Positions 16,228 through 23,488 of a DNA stretch of 48,501 nucleotides are shown one piece after another. Below the pieces are notes generated by a model, which was given only the letters and a program-made list of their open reading frames with translations, was not told the origin of the DNA and did not search any database. The first letter of the stretch is position 1, and each line of letters opens with the position of its first letter. The stretch spans positions 1 to 48,501 of the IMG/VR virus record IMGVR_UViG_3300044568_003768, one strand, 5' to 3'. The position numbers were made by a program, and so were the translations under genes. Origin of the DNA: a virus.

Positions 16228-16235
16228 TATATTTG
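16228..16235 (+). promoter_or_regulatory. Bacteroidota-type -7 box TATATTTG before the kinase gene
   Basis: TATATTTG ends four bases before the ATG at 16240, so the message may be leaderless or nearly so. A TTTG lies 16 bases upstream in the terminator T run, somewhat close for a -33 element. The box shares ACCGTATATTTGT with the one at 2616. Confidence 0.65.
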
Positions 16236-16239
16236 TAAA

Positions 16240-16791
16240 ATGTCTAACATGTTAGTAATCTTTGAAGGTGCTCGAAACTCTGGTAAAACATATCTTGCTC
16301 AGAAAGCTTCCGACCACAACAACATCCCACTTTATAAATTTGAGTTTGTTAAATGGTTTAACGAACTTAAGCTAGAAGACACATCTAGAGAATCTCATCT
16401 ATTTGCTCTTGGAAAAGAACTTCAACTTCTTCAAGCAAATAGAGATGGCATACTCCAACCAATTATTCTAGACCGAGGCTTTTTGACTGTTCTAGTTTGG
16501 GGCGTTCTCTCCAAGAGAATTGACTTTGAAGAAGCAATAGACGAACTGAACAAGATAATCTCCTCTGGGCTACTCAAGAACTGCAAAGTGTTTTATGTTC
16601 ATGGGGACAATCCAAACAAGTCGGACAGAAATAAAGACAACTGGGATTTTCGAGACAACACCTCAGATGAAAAGTATCTGTATGATAAGTTCATCAAACA
16701 CATTTTAGAAACTTATCCCTCGTTCAATAATTTTTCTATCTACTCATTCGAAAACAAATTCGACGAGACTTCTATAATTACAGAACTATAA
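16240..16791 (+). CDS. P-loop (deoxy)nucleotide/nucleoside kinase-like protein
   Basis: A 183-residue P-loop NTPase. FEGARNSGKTYLA carries the Walker A motif (residues 10-17), and IILDRGFLT (76-83) is the DR-x-x-x-T/S element that follows the Walker B position in thymidylate and deoxynucleoside kinases. A Lys/Arg/Asp-rich lid-like segment lies near 125-135 (SDRNKDNWDFRD). Size and layout fit a dNMP or deoxynucleoside kinase, but the base specificity cannot be read. It starts just behind a host-type promoter and its stop is three bases before asnB, so the two are one unit, perhaps for nucleotide supply or modification. Confidence 0.75.
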   Translation: MSNMLVIFEGARNSGKTYLAQKASDHNNIPLYKFEFVKWFNELKLEDTSRESHLFALGKELQLLQANRDGILQPIILDRGFLTVLVWGVLSKRIDFEEAIDELNKIISSGLLKNCKVFYVHGDNPNKSDRNKDNWDFRDNTSDEKYLYDKFIKHILETYPSFNNFSIYSFENKFDETSIITEL

Positions 16792-16794
16792 TAT

Positions 16795-18195
16795 ATGTGT
16801 GGAATCCTATTAACGCTTGACGGTTCTGAGACCAGTCTAAATTCAATTAAACATAGAGGAATAGAAAGAACAGTGGTCGAGAAGTCCGGCGTGTTTCTGT
16901 GTCACCACAGACTCCCTATTCAGACCTCAGACGGGGACGACTGGAACCAACCCAAGGAGATCTCTCCCGGGATCTATTTAATGTTCAACGGAGAGATCTT
17001 CAACTACGACAGATCTGCCTATTCTTCGGATACTGATTATCTCTGCAATCTATTCAGAATGTACAAAGGAGGATCTTTTGAGATGTTCTGTGCAATGTTT
17101 GTTCCTCACGTTCAGACTTGGGACGGATTCTGGGCTATCGTTATCTATGATTCCAACACAGGAGACATTATCTGCTTTACTGATCCACTGGGCAAAAAAC
17201 CCCTCTACTACAGCGAGAAGGGTGAAATATCATCTGAGATAAAGTCTCTGGCCTACAACCAAAGTCCTATTGATCGGGTTTTTATCTCTGAGGTTAAAAA
17301 GTGGGGATATAATACAGACAACAGAACACCTTACACTGACGTTAAGAGGTTCCTGCCTAACACAATCTATTCCTACAATCTCCAGAGTCCAGACTTTAAG
17401 TCCACCTTTCCTGAATACTATAAGTTATGGAACTACCCAATTACCGAGCTAGTTGGAAAATCCTATGAAGACCACATGGAGTGGCTCTGGGCGAAGATGA
17501 TCGAGTCTGTTAAGAACAGGTTGATCTCTAAAAATTATCCAATCTCTCTTCTGATTTCAGGCGGACTGGATTCCTCTATCATTGCAGCTATCCTGGAAGG
17601 AACCGATTCTGACGTCACCTGGTACAGCATCGAAAACGGAGAATCTGAATTTGTTAATCTTCTAGCTGATAAGTTTGATAAGAAGGTTAATTTCCTCCAG
17701 TACGAGATGGATGAGAATCTAAATCAAGAGATCTACCAGTACTGGAACGAAACCCCAATCGATTTAGGCTCCGTTGTTCCCCAGTACCATTTGTTCAAGG
17801 CTATCAAGCAGAACAGCGACCACCGGATAGTTCTTTCTGGAGACGGAGCAGACGAGTTGTTCGGTGGATATAAGAGAATCCACGAGTATGACTCACAAGG
17901 ATCCGATGTCTTTGAAGAGCTAAGCTTCTACCATCTTCCTAGACTGGATAAGATGTCCATGGCCCACACTTTGGAGCTTAGAAATCCCTTCTTGAATTTA
18001 GAGATAGTAACGTTTGCCCTTCATCTTCCTCTAGAATGGAGAAAAGACAAAAAGATTCTAAAAGACACTTTTGGACCTCTTCTTCCTGACGAGATCGTCA
18101 ACAGAAAGAAAGCCCCTCTCAAGAATCCAGGGATCAAAGAAGACAAGCTAGCATATAGATACAAAGCGATAGATCTGTTCCTAGGGGAAAGATAA
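16795..18195 (+). CDS. asnB: Glutamine-hydrolysing asparagine synthetase (AsnB family)
   Basis: A 466-residue class-II amidotransferase/PP-loop synthetase. Cys2 (MCGI) is the glutaminase nucleophile; HRG (20-22), HHRLPI (37-42) and FNGEIFNY (64-71) complete the glutaminase site. The synthetase domain has the ATP-binding SGGLDSS (255-261), SGDGADELFGGY (348-359) and LDKMSMAHTLELRNPFLN (384-401). All expected motifs are present, so it should be active, making asparagine or amidating a related acid with glutamine nitrogen. It is shorter than E. coli AsnB (554), mainly at the C-terminus. Phage-borne asnB is known in some large phages, including cyanophages, but is uncommon. The pairing with a P-loop kinase leaves open a role in nucleotide modification. 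Confidence 0.9.
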   Translation: MCGILLTLDGSETSLNSIKHRGIERTVVEKSGVFLCHHRLPIQTSDGDDWNQPKEISPGIYLMFNGEIFNYDRSAYSSDTDYLCNLFRMYKGGSFEMFCAMFVPHVQTWDGFWAIVIYDSNTGDIICFTDPLGKKPLYYSEKGEISSEIKSLAYNQSPIDRVFISEVKKWGYNTDNRTPYTDVKRFLPNTIYSYNLQSPDFKSTFPEYYKLWNYPITELVGKSYEDHMEWLWAKMIESVKNRLISKNYPISLLISGGLDSSIIAAILEGTDSDVTWYSIENGESEFVNLLADKFDKKVNFLQYEMDENLNQEIYQYWNETPIDLGSVVPQYHLFKAIKQNSDHRIVLSGDGADELFGGYKRIHEYDSQGSDVFEELSFYHLPRLDKMSMAHTLELRNPFLNLEIVTFALHLPLEWRKDKKILKDTFGPLLPDEIVNRKKAPLKNPGIKEDKLAYRYKAIDLFLGER

Positions 18196-18210
18196 AAAAA
18201 ATCTACAGAA

Positions 18211-18218
18211 GATATATA
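18211..18218 (+). promoter_or_regulatory. Putative phage late promoter GATATATA
   Basis: GATATATA just after asnB, 19 bases before the ATG at 18238, followed by an A/T-only leader. Confidence 0.65.
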
Positions 18219-18237
18219 GAGAAAATAATTATTCTAA

Positions 18238-18873
18238 ATGTCTCAAATTATTAAAAAATTCTCAGATTTCCAAAGCACGAATGAAGATTTTTCACTATCT
18301 TCTCTTATAGGTTCTGCAGGTGAAGGACTAGTTGATGTTGCAAAAGGCAAGCTAACCGAGTATCTCTATGGGTATTTTGGTGTAAAACCAGAATCACTGC
18401 TAGGAACTATCCTAACCAACTTTGTTGAACAAGTTGATATTGCTGAATATCCTCAGTTCATCTCTGGTGAAATAAGTGTCAGAGATATGGCTCCTAAGCT
18501 AGCAGATGCAACTATCGAGACTATTTCTGAAATGGGGATAGATGGAATTGCTACCAGATTCAAAGTAGAAGATAAGAACGGCTGGATCTATAGAACACTG
18601 AAAGAGATGCTTTCAAATCAAACCAGACAGGCAGATCTAAGAAAAACCCTAGTTGAGCTTTGGACCTGGGTCCTTGGTGGATCTTCTTCTGGATCTCAGA
18701 GTGCATTTCCGAATACTATGGGAAAGAATCCTCTGTCGGTAACCCCACAAGAAGCACAAAAACTAGCTTCTAATCCTGCAGTTCAAAGAGCAGCAGATAA
18801 ATCAAATACAAATCCAATGGATCTAATTAGCAACCTTCTAGGGGGAACCCAAGGAAGAGGAATGGTTGGATAA
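18238..18873 (+). CDS. Unknown virion protein candidate with capsid-targeting-like N-terminus
   Basis: A 211-residue protein not recognised. The N-terminus MSQIIKKFSDFQSTNED fits the pattern of short hydrophobic, F-x-x-F, then acid, shared with other proteins near the head genes. Residues 20-120 look helical with amphipathic character (GSAGEGLVDVAKGKLTEYLY), and the C-terminal 60 residues are Ser/Gly/Asn-rich and probably disordered. It is the first gene of a unit driven by a GATATATA box, so it is probably a late gene. Membrane-associated or head-internal roles are both possible. Confidence 0.6.
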   Translation: MSQIIKKFSDFQSTNEDFSLSSLIGSAGEGLVDVAKGKLTEYLYGYFGVKPESLLGTILTNFVEQVDIAEYPQFISGEISVRDMAPKLADATIETISEMGIDGIATRFKVEDKNGWIYRTLKEMLSNQTRQADLRKTLVELWTWVLGGSSSGSQSAFPNTMGKNPLSVTPQEAQKLASNPAVQRAADKSNTNPMDLISNLLGGTQGRGMVG

Positions 18874-18888
18874 TAAAACAATTAAACT

Positions 18889-19257
18889 ATGAACTTAGAA
18901 GACGTTTCAAAAAGAGAAGTACTAGACTTTAAACAATTTAGAGCTAGAGTAATGGACGATACCTTTAAATATCTAGCACCCGATGTTCAGGATCCTTTGA
19001 GCGGTGATAAGACTGGTCTACACACTATCAAAAGAGAACCAGCTTACGACTGGGTAGGGTATGCAAATGCAATCTGGAGTCCAGATCAGGCAGGTATTAC
19101 TATTCCGGGAAATGGAGCAGGTGGAAACAGAGACTACACTACTGCAGACGGTCTAACCTCTGCCCAAATGCCTAATAGCGTGTTTAATATGGACGCTAGT
19201 GAGTCTGAGTCTTTTGATGCTGAGGGATTCTCAGTTGTTAGACTAAAAGACTTTTAA
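18889..19257 (+). CDS. Small unknown late protein
   Basis: A 122-residue protein downstream of the previous gene by 15 bases, probably in the same unit. It contains VLDFKQFRARVMDD near the N-terminus, then a glycine-rich stretch (ITIPGNGAGGNRDYTTADG) and an acidic C-terminus. No known family. Its stop lies three bases from the stop of the convergent minus-strand gene, with no clear terminator hairpin between. Confidence 0.6.
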   Translation: MNLEDVSKREVLDFKQFRARVMDDTFKYLAPDVQDPLSGDKTGLHTIKREPAYDWVGYANAIWSPDQAGITIPGNGAGGNRDYTTADGLTSAQMPNSVFNMDASESESFDAEGFSVVRLKDF

Positions 19258-19260
19258 TTT

Positions 19261-19974
19261 TTAATCGGGATCAATTTCCTGAATAAATCTTTCCTTAGCT
19301 ATTTTAAAAATCTCCGAGCTTTTATCAAAGTCCTCGGAGATTTCTATGATTGTGCAGGGGAACTTAGTCCCGTCTTGAATTCCCATCGAAACCAGAGTTT
19401 CGTGGAGGATAAACTCGTAAGACATTGAATATTTACTGTTCAGGATGGATATCCCCTTTAGAACTACCCCTCTTCGAACCTCCTCTCCTATTTTGATCCC
19501 TGTCTTCCTCCACCAGTAAGGAAAAACTTCGTCTGTCGACATGTTTCTAAAGATGGTAATTCCACTCTCCTGCGAACTTTCGGGAACTTCTAGATTATAC
19601 ATCTTAATTCTTCCCTCCATCTGCTTCCAGAGATTTATCCCTAGATCTGCATACTTATATAAAACTTTAAGAGAATTTTCTATGATTGATCTAACCTCTT
19701 CTTCTTCCTCCCCCGACATCTTATTCTTCCTATAGAAAGAAAGAATCTCCTCGTCCTCCTCTGTAATAAATAGTTCCTTATATCCGTCCATGGTCCAGTT
19801 CTTGTGGAAGTAATCTAGATCCTTGATCATGGAGAATATCTTCTTCGTGGGGGAATAGACATTATTTTTTTTGATCTCCTCGTTGATAGATTTCAGGAAG
19901 TCTAGCAGAATATAGTACTTGTGTTCTGCGTCTATTGGAGACTTGAGAAACCAAATTTGACTGATATCTTTCAT
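19261..19974 (-). CDS. Unknown protein, the only minus-strand gene
   Basis: A 237-residue protein. It contains aromatic- and charge-rich helical segments (SFYRKNKMSGEEEEEVRSII), a central FPYWWRKTG motif and a mixed C-terminal half (YSMSYEFILHETLVSMG). No known family or catalytic motif is seen, and there is no membrane segment. It is convergent with the upstream gene and divergent from the next. AATATATA on the minus strand (20003-20010) is 28 bases before its start, so it may use the same class of promoter as the virion genes. A lone reversed gene may be an accessory cargo gene. Confidence 0.7.
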   Translation of the reverse strand: MKDISQIWFLKSPIDAEHKYYILLDFLKSINEEIKKNNVYSPTKKIFSMIKDLDYFHKNWTMDGYKELFITEEDEEILSFYRKNKMSGEEEEEVRSIIENSLKVLYKYADLGINLWKQMEGRIKMYNLEVPESSQESGITIFRNMSTDEVFPYWWRKTGIKIGEEVRRGVVLKGISILNSKYSMSYEFILHETLVSMGIQDGTKFPCTIIEISEDFDKSSEIFKIAKERFIQEIDPD

Positions 19975-20002
19975 AGTCTTAATTTAGTTATTTTAGGTTC
20001 TC

Positions 20003-20010
20003 TATATATT
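20003..20010 (-). promoter_or_regulatory. Putative late-type promoter AATATATA for the minus-strand gene
   Basis: Read on the minus strand this is GAGAATATATAGAG, a one-base variant of GATATATA, 28 bases before the ATG at 19974. Its spacing agrees with the plus-strand boxes. Confidence 0.45.
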
Positions 20011-20064
20011 CTCAGCCGCTAATTTCTACTGGATCCCCTTCCTTGTTTTACTTCTACCGTCGAT

Positions 20065-20072
20065 GATATATA
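20065..20072 (+). promoter_or_regulatory. Putative phage late promoter GATATATA
   Basis: GATATATA, 21 bases before the ATG at 20094, in the divergent gap with the minus-strand gene. It probably drives the following structural genes. Confidence 0.65.
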
Positions 20073-20093
20073 GATAAAAAGTATCCAATCGAC

Positions 20094-20543
20094 ATGGCAA
20101 GGGTAGACGACTATAACACTTATTTAAGCGGAAAGACTAAAAATTTTTCTAACGAGCACTATTTTATCTGTGATCTCAAGTACACTGATATTATTGTAAA
20201 GGGGAATCCGCCCGAGATTATGAACGTGGATGATGCTAAATGTGAGGTTGAATACGAGGCAGCTGTGACCAGGAACAAAGCAGGAATTGACGGTGTTGAT
20301 TTCCAGATTCATAGAATAGAACTTGAAATTGACGTTGACGATTATCCGAACGACAAAAAGACTTTTGAATTTGAAATCGAAACGGGTGTAAATATAGATC
20401 CTGCTATGGTGATTGTCGAAAAACTAGACTACATTATTCCTACATATCCAAAAAGAATCACCATCGACATGAGAAAATCCATGGAGGTGAGAGACTTTAA
20501 AGTCGTTGTCGAGTTTGGAAGAGACGAGTACTATGAAAGCTAA
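20094..20543 (+). CDS. Unknown beta-rich protein, possible tail or connector component
   Basis: A 149-residue protein with many alternating hydrophobic and charged residues (IHRIELEIDVDDYP, FEFEIETGVNI, ITIDMRKSMEVRDF), so it should be mostly beta-sheet. No signature motif. It is the first gene after a late-type promoter and overlaps the next gene by 11 bases. Position and fold suggest a small virion structural protein. Confidence 0.6.
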   Translation: MARVDDYNTYLSGKTKNFSNEHYFICDLKYTDIIVKGNPPEIMNVDDAKCEVEYEAAVTRNKAGIDGVDFQIHRIELEIDVDDYPNDKKTFEFEIETGVNIDPAMVIVEKLDYIIPTYPKRITIDMRKSMEVRDFKVVVEFGRDEYYES

Positions 20544-21513
20544 TTTTATCTCCGACTATTGGAACTACTCCTACTCGATCAACGAGGGAAACTCCTATAA
20601 GAAGGATCTTGGAATTATTGGACCTTTTAGTGACTGGGGCTACAAGATTAAGACGTCTTGCCCTGGAGCTGGAGGTGAAACAACCGACCAGAACATCATC
20701 GTTTCTGGGCTGGACGAGGACGCAGATGATTTAACACTTAAGTACATCTACGGAGACGGAAAAGAATCCGATCCCGTTTCTTTTCCTAAAAGCTCTTTTG
20801 ATGTTTCCGGAAGTTCACATTCCCCTATTCTCCAGACTAGAAAAAATATCAGATGGTGGGACAACGAGGAAAACCAGCAGTGCCTGGATGATCTATTGGA
20901 TTCTTTTGTTGAGTCTAAGGATTTTTCTCTCCCGCAGGAGCAGTCCGTCGAGGGGGATATTCTCTCTGTAATCGAAATTCTTGGCATTGATACCACTGTT
21001 ACTAAAGTTGAAAAAAAGAAGGACAACCACTGGATAGCGTATCTAGAGGATGGATCAGAAATTGAGTTGAAGAAGAAGGACGGAGAAGACTTTCTCAAAA
21101 ATCTAAAGATCTATCTAAACTCTGGGTCATCTTCCCCACAGGTGGAAATCTACAGGGACAAACCCGGCTTCGAAACCATCTTTAATACCCCGCAAGGAAG
21201 ATTCTCTAGGAAGACTGGAAAGATAACAGATCTGGTAAAAGATCCAATCCATAAATACTTATTCCACAGCAGTCTCGAAAGAGACCCAGCCCTCTACCAG
21301 GAACCGGTGGTGAATTATCTCAATTCAATTTTAAAGAACCACGACTGGAGACCAAAATCGACCAAGCACGTGGAGACCGTTTCGGATAGCGAAAAAGAGA
21401 TAAGTCGGATCAAGAAGATGCTGATGAACACTCTAACTGAGGAAGTTTTAGATGAGATGTATGCTAAAGCTAGAGAAAAATACACAACGGGATCTACTGA
21501 TCCCCGAAACTAA
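20533..21513 (+). CDS. Unknown protein, probable virion component
   Basis: A 326-residue protein. The ATG at 20533 is used rather than an in-frame TTG at 20506, because it overlaps the previous gene by only 11 bases. The first 110 residues are beta-like and glycine-rich, the middle is acidic, and residues about 180-205 (YLEDGSEIELKKKDG) resemble a small barrel hairpin. The last 60 residues are a charged helix. No known family. A 105-base gap without a gene follows. Confidence 0.55.
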   Translation: MKANFISDYWNYSYSINEGNSYKKDLGIIGPFSDWGYKIKTSCPGAGGETTDQNIIVSGLDEDADDLTLKYIYGDGKESDPVSFPKSSFDVSGSSHSPILQTRKNIRWWDNEENQQCLDDLLDSFVESKDFSLPQEQSVEGDILSVIEILGIDTTVTKVEKKKDNHWIAYLEDGSEIELKKKDGEDFLKNLKIYLNSGSSSPQVEIYRDKPGFETIFNTPQGRFSRKTGKITDLVKDPIHKYLFHSSLERDPALYQEPVVNYLNSILKNHDWRPKSTKHVETVSDSEKEISRIKKMLMNTLTEEVLDEMYAKAREKYTTGSTDPRN

Positions 21514-21618
21514 TTCCATTCTTTCTTCTAGAAGATTAAATTCTAGTCTTATTATTTTAACCCTTGGAAAGGAAACATTATTCTTGTCCCGTGTATAATA
21601 TAGGAACCCAACATCCGA

Positions 21619-22266
21619 ATGTTGAAATTAATAAGCAGTATATTTAAAAAGAAAAATAAAATGAACTTTGCAGAAAAAACTCTGGAAGAACTTGAGACTG
21701 AGCTAAAAAATTCAGATTTTCAGTGGATAAAAGGCGAACAAGCTGGTATGGTAGAAAAATACGACAGCGTTGTAGAATCAGGAGGAATGAAGTTTGTTTA
21801 CTTCCAAGGAGGAGGAAGAATGAATGTTGAACTTCTTTCTGAATTTATGGATCTTTTCCCAGCTACCCCTGTAGAATTTGGAATTTCTCATCCACCTACC
21901 CCTAAGAAAGCACAAGATAAAAGGGGATCAGTTAACTCTGTAGACTACGGTAACTCAGTTCAAGTAGGTGTAGAAGAATCTCCGATATATAAGCTACTAA
22001 AAAAGCAAAAACCAAACTGGGTCAATGTTAACATTAGTCTGAAGCTAAATCTACCAACAAAGTCTCTTTACAACGTCCTTGTGACCTCTTTTGAAGATGC
22101 AGAGACAGAAATAGCAAGCTATGTGACAGAAGGAGTTGAGATTGAAGACATTAGAAATGCAATCGCAGAATCCATTAAAACTTCTTTCTACGAGACCAAA
22201 AAGACCAGTTCAGTTAAGACAGTTAAAAAAGAAGAAATAGAACAAGATGAACTTTCCGAAGACTAA
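21619..22266 (+). CDS. Unknown protein
   Basis: A 215-residue protein with no recognised domain. A second start at 21661 (MNFAEKTLEE) is plausible: it has a very A-rich leader, and GTATATTTA (21639-21647), one base off the Bacteroidota -7 box, lies just before it. The N-terminal half has MKFVYFQGGGRMN and a PATP turn; residues 125-190 (NWVNVNISLKLNLP, then two helices) resemble a small alpha/beta domain. The C-terminus is Lys/Glu-rich. It overlaps the Nudix gene by 20 bases. Confidence 0.6.
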   Translation: MLKLISSIFKKKNKMNFAEKTLEELETELKNSDFQWIKGEQAGMVEKYDSVVESGGMKFVYFQGGGRMNVELLSEFMDLFPATPVEFGISHPPTPKKAQDKRGSVNSVDYGNSVQVGVEESPIYKLLKKQKPNWVNVNISLKLNLPTKSLYNVLVTSFEDAETEIASYVTEGVEIEDIRNAIAESIKTSFYETKKTSSVKTVKKEEIEQDELSED

Positions 22267-22837
22267 GACCCTCCACGAAACAGAGAGCTTCCAATTCCTC
22301 GACTGCGGGGGAATGGTTGGAATTAAACCACTATTCACCAACGTAGTAGTAATGCCTTTCACCTCAGACGACCAGGGTTTACCCCTAGCAGTTGGTGTGT
22401 TAAAGGAGCCAAATCCATTTAGAGAAGATGGACATCACATCAGCCTAGTAACCGGAACGACGGACGACGAGGACGGGGATCTACTTTCTACTGCTCAGAG
22501 AGAGTTATACGAAGAGACTGGATTTAACGTTCCTGATATTGCTAAATGGTACTATCTTGGATCTGTTACATCTTCTAAGTTTGTTGATCACGAGCAGCCC
22601 TGTTTTGCAGTTGATGTTACTGGAATTCCAAAGGAAGATCCAAAGACAGACGGAAGTCCAATGGAGCAAGCAGCTGAATTTAAATTCATTCACGCAAACG
22701 ACGTTATCAAGGAAAAAGATATTTTTATCCCTGGTCTTTTTCTAAAACTATTTAAATATGTTCTAGGAATGGACATTCAAACCACCTCTCCTGACTTTGA
22801 ATTTGGATCGACTCAGGGAGATAACACACAAGCATAA
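22247..22837 (+). CDS. Nudix hydrolase
   Basis: A 196-residue protein with the core Nudix residues: Gly70 in LVTGTTDDEDGD and RELYEETGF (85-93), which carries the REx2EExG metal-binding helix. The first half of the box has one extra residue compared with the usual 23-residue motif, and its first Glu is not obvious. Nudix enzymes cleave nucleoside diphosphates linked to other groups, such as ADP-ribose, NADH, mutagenic nucleotides or RNA caps; the substrate is not clear here. The gene starts inside the end of the previous one, which suggests coupled translation. The C-terminal tail is disordered (TTSPDFEFGSTQGDN). Confidence 0.82.
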   Translation: MNFPKTKTLHETESFQFLDCGGMVGIKPLFTNVVVMPFTSDDQGLPLAVGVLKEPNPFREDGHHISLVTGTTDDEDGDLLSTAQRELYEETGFNVPDIAKWYYLGSVTSSKFVDHEQPCFAVDVTGIPKEDPKTDGSPMEQAAEFKFIHANDVIKEKDIFIPGLFLKLFKYVLGMDIQTTSPDFEFGSTQGDNTQA

Positions 22838-22842
22838 GAAAG

Positions 22843-23100
22843 ATGTCAAGTTTATCGAGAAGGAATAGAAGGGAGTATGCCAAACAAATGGGGCTACTTG
22901 ATAAAAAGGAGAATTACAATCAGATGGTGGGAAGATACCAAAGGTCTAACCAAGCAGGTGAACATCTTCACACCCATTATCTACAGGAGCTAAAAAACTA
23001 TCAAATTGAGGGAGAATCAGTTTCCCCTGAAACGACCCAAAATTCACAAGAAGAAGACGGGATAGAAATAAATCCATTTGGGTTCCTCGGAAAAAAATAA
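22843..23100 (+). CDS. Small basic unknown protein
   Basis: An 85-residue protein starting MSSLSRRNRREYAKQMGLL, basic and helical at the N-terminus and acidic and polar near the end, which reads INPFGFLGKK. It begins five bases after the Nudix gene, so it is in the same operon. No known family; a nucleic-acid or protein-binding adaptor is possible. Confidence 0.6.
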   Translation: MSSLSRRNRREYAKQMGLLDKKENYNQMVGRYQRSNQAGEHLHTHYLQELKNYQIEGESVSPETTQNSQEEDGIEINPFGFLGKK

Positions 23101-23138
23101 CAAATCAACTAGCAAATTTCATCTAATGAATTCAAATA

Positions 23139-23471
23139 ATGCAGGAAGATTTGCAAGAGATTAAATTTTTTCTAGCGGAATGCTCTCTAAAAGAAGCAAA
23201 GAAGAAGTCCTCTACAGAGGAAGACCTATTTGTTGTCGACATTGGAAAAATTATTAAAGACCTTGGATACGACACAGGAAGTCTGTCTAGAGAATCTGAG
23301 TTTGTAATAAACTACTCAGTTCAGAAGAAAATTACCCAAGGAATATATAGTACGAAGTGTAGCGGAATCTTGGTGGTTCATAAGAACATCTCCGAGTCTT
23401 TTGTTGAAAATTTAGAACATTTTCTAGAAGACCTAAGGGGTGAAATTTCTTATACCATCCAGTCTCTATAA
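23139..23471 (+). CDS. Small unknown protein
   Basis: A 110-residue acidic protein with a helical N-terminus (DLQEIKFFLAECSLKEAKKK), a central sheet-like part (EFVINYSVQKKITQGIY) and a C-terminal helix (SFVENLEHFLEDLRGE). No known domain. It lies 17 bases before the first large tail gene and may be a small tail-assembly protein. Confidence 0.55.
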   Translation: MQEDLQEIKFFLAECSLKEAKKKSSTEEDLFVVDIGKIIKDLGYDTGSLSRESEFVINYSVQKKITQGIYSTKCSGILVVHKNISESFVENLEHFLEDLRGEISYTIQSL

Positions 23472-23488
23472 AAATCGTACTATAAAAA

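Noticed and set aside
20506-20543. Longer TTG start for the second gene of this unit
   Set aside because: An ATG at 20533 gives a smaller overlap; the TTG would overlap the previous gene by 38 bases.
21528-21546. Hairpin CTAGAA/TTCTAG in the gap after the gene at 20533
   Set aside because: Only six pairs and no proper T run; probably chance.
21984-21991. GATATATA inside the gene at 21619 as a promoter
   Set aside because: No start codon of a real gene lies at the usual distance downstream.
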